A stretch of 64,000 nucleotides of DNA, from contig JADFWP010000009.1 of assembly GCA_015234115.1 (NCBI GenBank), positions 1 to 64,000 of the forward strand. Direction: 5' to 3'. Shown here one piece after another: positions 53,576 through 62,100 of this stretch (positions are counted from its first letter, which is position 1; each line of letters starts with the position of its first letter). The stretch comes from Magnetococcales bacterium (lineage in GTDB: Bacteria > Pseudomonadota > Magnetococcia > Magnetococcales > Magnetaquicoccaceae). The notes beneath the pieces are model-generated. The model was not told where the DNA came from. It made no database searches and saw only the letters and a list, made by a program, of their open reading frames with translations. A program made the position numbers and the translations under genes.

Positions 53576-55519
53576 ATGAAAAAGCCTCTCCTGCTCGCCC
53601 CACTCCTTGCCCTGGCCCTTCTGGTTGCCGGTTTTCAGGCCCAGGCCGCTGCACCGACTGTGGCCAACCCCCTCGCCAATCAGACCTGGAGCGGGAGCGG
53701 GAACAAGACCTTTTGGATTCATGACAATGTGTTTGCCGACAGCGACGGGGATCCACTCACCTATTCCGTCACACGGGCAGACGGCTCTGCACTGCCTGCC
53801 TGGTTGAGATTTTCGGCAGAGACGCATCTTTTAAGCGGCAATCCGCCTGCCGATGCAGGCACGGTCAACCTGAAACTCACGGCCAGTGACGGCCATGGCG
53901 GCACGGCAGAGACGCTTTTTTCCATTGTCTGCCGATCCACCAATGACGTGCCCACCGTCGCCACAACTCCGGCCAATCGGGTCTGGAGCGGCAGTGGCAG
54001 CAAGAGTCTCCAGGTGCCTGCCACAATCTTCACCGACCGGGATCGGGATCGCTTGACCTATTCGGCCACCCAGGCCAGCGGTGCGGCGCTCCCCTCCTGG
54101 TTGCGTTTTGCACCCGACACCCGCACCTTTTCAGGCAATCCCCCATCCGGGGCCGATGCGCTTTCGTTGATGATCACTGCCAACGACACCCATGGCGGCA
54201 CAACCAGCAGCTCGTTTCGTCTCTCTTTCACCGGAACCAACGATCCGCCTGTGGTCGCCACCCCCATTGCCGACCAGACCTGGAGCGGCAGCGGCGGCAA
54301 AACCTTTCTGGTGCCACGCAGCACCTTTTCCGACCAGGAAGGTCACTCCCTGACCTATTGGGCCACCCTGGCCAATGGTTCGCCGCTCCCCTCCTGGCTC
54401 CGTTTTGCACCCAGCACCCGCACCTTTTCAGGCAATCCCCCGGCAGGCGTCACGGCACTCAACCTGAAGGTGATTGCCAACGATGGCCATGGCGGCCGAG
54501 TCAGCGCCCCATTCCGACTCTCCTTCACTGGCTCGACCAACGATGCCCCGGTCGCGGTTGCCGATACATTGACGGTCTCCAATGCGCAACCCCTCTCCGA
54601 CACCCTGACTGCAAGGGATCGGGATGGCGACCCGTTAACCTACACCCTGCTCTCCAACACCTCCAATGGAAGAATCGTACTCACCAACCCGGCCACAGGC
54701 GCCTTCACCTATACCCCCAACTCTGGCGCCAGCGGTACGGACTCCTTCACCTTCAAAGTCAACGATGGTCAGGCCGATTCCAACACCGCCACGGTCACGC
54801 TGACCATCCCCCCCAATACTCCTCCGGTCGCTTCCGATGGCCGCTTGAATGTGGCGCGAAACAGGACCAATAACAGTCAGTTGATCGCCAGCGATGCCGA
54901 TGGGAATGCCCTCACCTACCGATTGGTGACCACAGGCACCAAAGGGACCGCCACTCTCACCAACAACGCAACCGGAGCCTATACCTACACTCCGCGCTCT
55001 GGAGCCACAGGCGCAGACAGCTTCACGTTTCTGGTCAACGATGGTCTGGCAGACTCCAACACGGCGACCATCACGATTACTCGCTACCCGGCACCCGTGC
55101 GCAAAACCGGACAAGAAATCTCTTACCGGGCAGGAGACGATGGCGCGCTGAAGAAGGGGCAAGATTGGCCAGATCCCCGTTTCACGGATAATGGCAATGG
55201 TACGGTCACGGATCATTTGACTGATCTGGTCTGGATGAAGAATGCCAATTGTTGGGATAGGCGATCCTGGAGCAATGCCTTAGACACAATCGCTGGATTG
55301 AATGCCGGTTCGCAACACTGTTCCGGCTACACCGGCAAGCGCACCGATTGGCGTCTGCCGAATCGCAAGGAACTGACGAGTCTGATTGATCGCAGTCGAA
55401 CCAACCCGGCATTGCCATCCGGTCATCCGTTCTCAGGCGTCCAGTCGGGCTACCACCAGTTGAGCTACTACTCGACGGCACCGGCGACGCGTGGTACGTG
55501 GACCTCAGAGGCGGCATAG
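53576..55519 (+). CDS. Secreted cadherin-like/DUF1566 surface protein, 3' end frameshifted
   Basis: This exported protein has 647 residues as read, with signal peptide 1-25. Three cadherin-like (dystroglycan-type) repeats of about 98 residues follow (W-S-G-S-G-x-K; LTYSVT-ADGSALP-WLRF; FSGNPP), then two VCBS/cadherin-like domains with DSFTFKVNDG. A DUF1566 (Lcl C-terminal, C-type-lectin-like) domain starts near residue 510: GTVTDHLTDLVWMKNANCW. Near the end the frame slips: by comparison with the 55812 gene, AWYV...YVWPVRGG continues in another frame to a stop at 55581. About two extra bases (or one missing) lie at 55448-55486. The domain is therefore truncated as read. It could be true inactivation, sequencing error or ongoing diversification. 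Confidence 0.82.
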   Translation: MKKPLLLAPLLALALLVAGFQAQAAAPTVANPLANQTWSGSGNKTFWIHDNVFADSDGDPLTYSVTRADGSALPAWLRFSAETHLLSGNPPADAGTVNLKLTASDGHGGTAETLFSIVCRSTNDVPTVATTPANRVWSGSGSKSLQVPATIFTDRDRDRLTYSATQASGAALPSWLRFAPDTRTFSGNPPSGADALSLMITANDTHGGTTSSSFRLSFTGTNDPPVVATPIADQTWSGSGGKTFLVPRSTFSDQEGHSLTYWATLANGSPLPSWLRFAPSTRTFSGNPPAGVTALNLKVIANDGHGGRVSAPFRLSFTGSTNDAPVAVADTLTVSNAQPLSDTLTARDRDGDPLTYTLLSNTSNGRIVLTNPATGAFTYTPNSGASGTDSFTFKVNDGQADSNTATVTLTIPPNTPPVASDGRLNVARNRTNNSQLIASDADGNALTYRLVTTGTKGTATLTNNATGAYTYTPRSGATGADSFTFLVNDGLADSNTATITITRYPAPVRKTGQEISYRAGDDGALKKGQDWPDPRFTDNGNGTVTDHLTDLVWMKNANCWDRRSWSNALDTIAGLNAGSQHCSGYTGKRTDWRLPNRKELTSLIDRSRTNPALPSGHPFSGVQSGYHQLSYYSTAPATRGTWTSEAA

Positions 55520-55581
55520 TCTACTACGACCACAAGATGGACGTCTACCATTATGTCTGGCCGGTGCGGGGTGGACAATGA
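55439..55581 (+). repeat. Candidate DGR variable region 1 (3' end of DUF1566 gene)
   Basis: Constant words (GCGTGGTACGTG; GTC; TATGTCTGGCCGGTGCGG) alternate with codons that differ from the copy at 56280-56417 and mostly end in C, as expected if AAC codons in a template were mutated at A. Residue-level comparison: D-L-R-G-G-I-V-Y-Y-D here against Y-L-S-L-G-Y-V-G-S-N there. The reading frame is shifted in this copy. Confidence 0.5.
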
Positions 55582-55811
55582 TGCTTGGGTGATTGGATGC
55601 TTTGAACGCTTTGGAGGGAAGAGTGCAGAGAGGGAAGACTTCCCCTCTCTGCCCGCGCAGCGGGCTTGGTCGTCTTTTTCGTTTTTTTTCTGTATATACC
55701 TTCACAAGCGTGAATCCAGATGAGAGGTTCAAGGGTCTGGAACCCTGGATTCCCGCTTATGCAGGAATGACGGAAACAACGTTTCCCAAAAGAGGTACGC
55801 TTTCATAAACC
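55582..55811. other. Intergenic region with duplicated flank and terminator-like hairpin
   Basis: The first 100 bases are a diverged copy of 56418-56530. A hairpin at 55625-55652 (GCAGAGAGGGAAG / CTTCCCCTCTCTGC), a small GC stem and a T-rich run near 55672-55688 follow. They should end transcription, and a hairpin just past the variable region is also a feature of retroelement targets. No gene is seen. Confidence 0.6.
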
Positions 55812-56417
55812 ATGATGGTGATTCTTATGATGAAAAATCTATTCATCCGTTTGGGTCGCACGCGAACATTGAGTGTGTTTCTGGTTCTGATCGGCTTGAT
55901 GATCCAGAACGGATGGGCAGAGGAAGGGAATGCGCCCGTTCCGAAAACTGGACAAACCCAGCCATATCACAACAATGATGATGGCGACCTCGAAACAGGT
56001 GTGGCTTGGCCAACACCCCGTTTCTCGGAACACGACGATGGTACTGTAACCGATGAACTGACCGGTCTGGTCTGGATGAAAAACGCCAATTGTTGGGGCA
56101 ATCAACTTTGGAACCAAGCCCTGGACACCATCGCCGGTTTGAATGCCGGTTCACAACACTGCTCTGGATACACCGGGAACCACACTGATTGGCGCCTGCC
56201 CAATATTGAAGAACTGGAATCCCTGGTTGACCTGAGCCAGAGATATCCGGCCCTGCCATCCGGTCATCCATTCTCGGGCGTCCAGTCGTACAACTACTGG
56301 TCGGCTACCACCGCAGGCAGCACCGGCGCGTGGTACGTGTACCTCAGCCTCGGCTACGTCGGCAGCAACTACACGTACGCCTACGACTATGTCTGGCCGG
56401 TGCGGGGTGGACCATGA
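55812..56417 (+). CDS. Secreted DUF1566 (Lcl C-terminal) protein with variable C terminus
   Basis: The protein has 201 residues, with a signal peptide ending near residue 36 (FLVLIGLMIQNGWAEEG). The rest is one DUF1566 domain: GTVTDELTGLVWMKNANCW, LDTIAGLNAG, GHTDWRLP-like NHTDWRLPN, ELESLVD, FSGVQSYNYWSAT, and the end YVWPVRGG. The domain is of the C-type-lectin/FGE-like fold used as a scaffold by diversity-generating retroelements. The last 45 residues are rich in Tyr, Ser and Gly, as in a binding face. It is about 60 per cent alike to the end of the previous gene, so the two arose by duplication. Starts at 55827 or 55830 are also possible. Confidence 0.82.
   Translation: MMVILMMKNLFIRLGRTRTLSVFLVLIGLMIQNGWAEEGNAPVPKTGQTQPYHNNDDGDLETGVAWPTPRFSEHDDGTVTDELTGLVWMKNANCWGNQLWNQALDTIAGLNAGSQHCSGYTGNHTDWRLPNIEELESLVDLSQRYPALPSGHPFSGVQSYNYWSATTAGSTGAWYVYLSLGYVGSNYTYAYDYVWPVRGGP
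56280..56417 (+). repeat. Candidate DGR variable region 2 (3' end of DUF1566 gene)
   Basis: From GCGTGGTACGTG to TATGTCTGG the codons are TAC, CTC, AGC, CTC, GGC, TAC, GTC, GGC, AGC, AAC, TAC, ACG, TAC, GCC, TAC, GAC. All but one end in C. Fixed codons (CTC, GGC, GTC) are regularly placed, and the others can all be derived from AAC by changes at A. No template repeat or reverse transcriptase is in the window. Confidence 0.55.
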
Positions 56418-56547
56418 TGATTGGGTGATTTGATGATTTGAGCGCTTTGGAGGGGGGAGTGCAGAGGGGGGAGTGCAGAGGGGGGAGACTTCCCCTCTCT
56501 GCCCCACGCAGCGGAATGGTTTTTTTTTGAAACGAGTCGATGGCACC
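56418..56547. other. Duplicated downstream flank with G-rich tandem repeats and terminator
   Basis: A 14-bp unit, GGGGGGAGTGCAGA, is repeated at about 56453-56487. A hairpin (56475-56502, GCAGAGGGGGGAGA / CTTCCCCTCTCTGC) and then nine or more T residues form a terminator. It matches the flank of the first DUF1566 gene, which has one unit fewer, so the repeats can expand. Confidence 0.65.
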
Positions 56548-57504
56548 ATGACCCCAAACGCTCCCCAACCCGATCAATACGACTCCCCCTGGAAAGAGAT
56601 CCTGAGAGGCTATTTTCGGGATTTTCTGGCCTTTTTCCTGCCGGTGGCCCATGACGGAATCGACTGGCAGCACAAGCCGGTATTCCTGGACAAGGAGTTG
56701 AACCGCATCACCCGCGAGGCTCGGGCCAAAAATCGTCGGGTCGATCTGTTGGTCAAGGTGTGGCTGAGGGATGGCCAGGAACTCTGGATCTTGATCCATG
56801 TCGAAATCCAGGGAGACCGGAATCCGGAGTTTCCGGAACGGATGTACACCAGCCACTCCCGCGCTTATGATCTGCACCGCAAACCGGTGGTCGGGCTGGC
56901 GATTTTGACCGATGATGATCCGGCATGGCGAGTCAATGAATACCGGCAGGAGCAATTCGGCTCCGAGTTGATCTACCGCTTCAACGCGATCAAGTTGCTC
57001 GATTACCTGGAGCAACTGCCCGATCTGGAGCAGTCCGACAACCCCTTTGCCATCATCACCCTGGCCCATCTGCGCGCCAGACAGACCAGAAATCGACCTG
57101 ACGAACGTTATGACCAGAAAATGCATCTGACCCGCAGCCTGTACCGGCACAGCTTCAGTCGGCAAAGAGTTCTCGATCTCTACCGTTTCATCGACTGGAT
57201 CCTGTACCTGCCCCCCGAAGCCGATGACCGGTTCTGGAAAGAGATGTCCACTATGGAGGAGGAGAAAACAATGCGCTATGTGACGAGTGTGGAACGGATC
57301 GGAATGCAGAAAGGCATGGAAAAAGGAGTCGAAAAAGGAAAACTGGAAGGAAGAACAGAAATGCTTCTGGAACTACTCCAGGAAAAATTTGGCCAGATCC
57401 CGGAGACTTTGCATAAAAGAATCCTCTCGGCGGATCTCGAACAACTCACCAACTGGGGCAAAAAATTTGCCAAGGTGGACTCGTTGCAGGCGGTTTTTCA
57501 GTAG
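56548..57504 (+). CDS. Rpn/PD-(D/E)XK family protein
   Basis: The protein has 318 residues. The nuclease-like core carries RRVDLLVKVWLRDG and WILIHVEIQ (D ... E-x-Q) at about 65-95, followed by RMYTSHSRAYDL. A helical middle region leads to a repeat GMQKGMEKGVEKGKLEG and the same C-terminal unit as the proteins at 37746 and 48248 (LLELLQEKFGQIPETL...NWGKKFAKVDSLQAVF). The start at 56548 follows ATG-poor terminator DNA; an upstream ATG at 56473 lies inside the hairpin and is rejected. Not flanked by inverted repeats. Confidence 0.78.
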   Translation: MTPNAPQPDQYDSPWKEILRGYFRDFLAFFLPVAHDGIDWQHKPVFLDKELNRITREARAKNRRVDLLVKVWLRDGQELWILIHVEIQGDRNPEFPERMYTSHSRAYDLHRKPVVGLAILTDDDPAWRVNEYRQEQFGSELIYRFNAIKLLDYLEQLPDLEQSDNPFAIITLAHLRARQTRNRPDERYDQKMHLTRSLYRHSFSRQRVLDLYRFIDWILYLPPEADDRFWKEMSTMEEEKTMRYVTSVERIGMQKGMEKGVEKGKLEGRTEMLLELLQEKFGQIPETLHKRILSADLEQLTNWGKKFAKVDSLQAVFQ

Positions 57505-57522
57505 TTCCAGGCATCAAAAAAG

Positions 57523-57558
57523 AGGTGATCTCTGCCGGTCTGGAAGAGATCACCTTTT
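57523..57558. terminator. Bidirectional terminator between the Rpn-like gene and purA
   Basis: An 11-bp perfect stem AGGTGATCTCT / AGAGATCACCT is bordered by a T run on the plus strand and, because of the A run before it (57515-57520), by T residues on the minus strand too. It serves the two converging genes. Confidence 0.85.
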
Positions 57559-57599
57559 GAAATCCGAAAGCCCTGTTGCAACGGTTTTTCGGGAAAGGT

Positions 57600-58952
<1,353 letters not shown>

Positions 58953-59103
58953 TCACTATGACATCAAACCCGCCTCAATGCCACCCGTAAAATGCATCCG
59001 GGCGCATGAAAACCCACCCTGGTCAAACAATTGACCGGCTCGATTCTTGCATTTTCCCAACATGGTCGTTCTTCCTGGCAATTGGGATTCGAGGTGCTTT
59101 GTG

Positions 59104-62100
59104 ATGAAATCTGGACTGCGCATGATCGGTGTCTGTCTGCTCGGGGTGCTGCTTACCGCCTGCGGTGGTGGCGGCAGCGGATCGGGAGGACAAAAAAGTT
59201 CCAGTTCAACCTCGACTTCCACCTCGACTTCCACCACGACCACCACCACCTATTACGGCGTGTTCCAGGGATCCACCGTGGTCGGAGTCCACTACAAGAC
59301 CGAACTCAACGGCATGATCCGCGAAGGGGAAACCGATGACCAGGGCCGGTTCCAGTATCTGGCCAGAAACGGCACCATCGCCCCCGTCACCTTCTCCGTC
59401 GGAGGGGTGGAGCTGGGTGCGGTGACCCCGACCTCGACAACGGATTCCTACACCATGAGCGTCCACGATCTGGTGAGCGCCGCCGATCCGGATGTGGGCA
59501 ACAAGGCGATCAATCTGCAACGCTTCTTGAGTTCCGTCAACACCTCGGGCAGCAGCGATGTGATCCGGATCGACGCCACGACCCGCGCGGCCCTGGCCGG
59601 CCAGAACGTCAAACTTGCCGACGTGGCCGTCACCGAATTCGACACCACCGCCACCGGCCTGGTCAACACCCTGATCAGCGCCAGCGTCCTCCCCTCGGGC
59701 AGCACCCTGGCAACCCCCAGTGCCGTGACCGCCCACATGCAGGAGACCAAAACCCAGATCGATGCCGCGCGCATCGGCGATCTGCAACTCACCAACCAGT
59801 CCGGCGCGAACCCGGTCGCCGATGGCAGAAGCCGGGTACTGTTGCGCATTCTGGCTTCCCAAACGGATGGCTCGCCCCTGGCAGGCGGTCTGGTCCATCT
59901 GGAAACCACGGTCGGCACCTTTGGCAACGAAACCGATCTGTGCCAGACCGCCACCCCGGTGACCAACAGCGTGGACAAGACCACCGATGCCAGCGGTCTG
60001 GTCTATCTCTTTCTCACTCCGCGCTGTCAAAGCGCCTCGGCCCAGATCACCGCCACCCTCGGCGGCAGGATCGTCCAGATCACCGTTCCTTTCACCGCCG
60101 CGCCATCCGTCCAGACCAGCACCTATACCGGCCTGTTCCAGGGCTACACCCTGGTCGGCCTCCACTACCGGACCGAACTCAATGGCGTAGTGCGCGAGGG
60201 CGAAACCGATGCCGAAGGCAAATTCCAGTTTCTCGCCGATGGCACGGCCATCAGTCCGGTCACCTTTTCCATTGGTGGCGTGACGCTGGGCACGATGACC
60301 CCCAGCGAAAGCGTCAACAACAACCGCATCACCATCCATGACCTGATCGCACCTACCGACCTGAATGCCGAAACCAAGGCGATCAACCTGCAACGCTTCC
60401 TGAAGTCGATCAGCACCGGGACCAGCAACACGCTGCTCCAGATCACCGCCGCCGAACGCACCGCCCTGACGAACGAAAATCTCAATCTGGCCACGCAACC
60501 GGTCAGCAGCTTCGACAGCCGGGCCACCACCCTGATCAACACCCTGATCCGCGCGGGTGCCCTGCCCTCCGGCACCACGCTTGTCGCAGCCAGTGCCGTG
60601 ACCGCCCTCCTGGAAGAGGCCAAAATCGAAATCGATGCCACGCGAATCGGCACCTTCACGATCACCTCTGGCGCGACATCGCTCCTGGCCGACGGTTCCA
60701 GCCGGGTCACGGTGCAGGTGACCGCCCGCACCCTGGGGGAGCAGCCCCTGCCCGGCGGATGGATCCATTTCACCACCACGGCAGGCACCCTGGGCAACGA
60801 AACCAACCTCTGCGCCACCACCACCCACGTCACCGCAACCGTGGACAAATTCACCGATGCCAACGGTACGGCCACGGTCATCCTCACGCCGCGCTGCCAG
60901 GCAGCCACCGCCACGGTGACCGCCGCGCTCGGCGGCAAAATCGCCTCGACCAATATCCGCTTCCTGCCGGGTCCGGTCGATGTCGCCAACTCCACCATCG
61001 CGGTGACGCCCGTCACCCTGCCCGCCGACGGCGAAACCACCGCCACAGTCACGGTCACGCTGCGCGACGCCCACAACAACCCGGTGGCCGACCGCACTCC
61101 GGTGACCCTGTTGACCGATCTGGGCACCCTGGACAGCGCCGCGCAACTGACCTCTTCCGGACGGGCCAACTTCACCCTCACCGCCCCCGCGACCGACGGC
61201 ACCGCCCACCTGAGCGTGGAGGAGTATCCCGGCCTGACCGCCACCCTGACCATCGATCCCACGCCATCAACCACCACAACCACCACCCATGAAGGAACTT
61301 TCCGGGGCTTCACCCTGATCGGCGTCCACTACCGCGCCACCCTCGACGGCACCACCCGCGAGGGGTTGACCGATGCCGAAGGGAAGTTCCGGTTTCTCTC
61401 CGGCGAACACGGCATCAGCCCGGTGACCTTCTCCATCGGCGGCGTGGTGCTGGGCACCGTGACCCCGACCGATACCACCGGAATCTATCCGATCAGCGTC
61501 CACGATCTGGTCAACCCGTCGGATGCCGATGCCGAAACCAAGGCGATCAACCTGCAACGGTTCTTAAGTGCCATCAACACCGCGACCAACACCAACCTGA
61601 TCCGCATCACCGCCGCCGAACGCACCACCCTGGCCGGAGAGACGCTGCAACTCGGCATGCTGCCGGTGGATGAGTTCGAAAACCAAGCCACGGCCCTGAT
61701 CCAGACCCTGATCCGCGCCCATGCCCTCCCCTCGGGAACGCGCCTGGTGGCCGCCAGCAGTGTGCTCACCGCGTTGCAGGATGCCAAAATCCTCATCGAC
61801 GCCGCCCGCGTCGATTCCCTGGTGCTGACCCCCAGCGTCCTCTCCGTGCCTGCCGACGGAGCCACCCGGGTGGTGATCCAGCTCCGTGCCACCACTGCCG
61901 CCAATCTGCCCCTGCCCGGCGGACTGGTCCATTTCACCACCACGCTCGGCACCTTCGATGCGGAAATCACCCCCTGCGCCACCACCAAACGGCTCTCCAC
62001 CACCGAAGACCAGTTGACCAATGCCAACGGTGTGGCCTCGATCATGCTCACCCCCCGCTGCCAATCCGGCACGGCCACGGTCTCCGCCGCTCTGGGCGGA

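Noticed and set aside
55439-56417. Complete diversity-generating retroelement
   Set aside because: Only the candidate target regions are here. No reverse transcriptase, accessory protein or AAC-rich template repeat was found.
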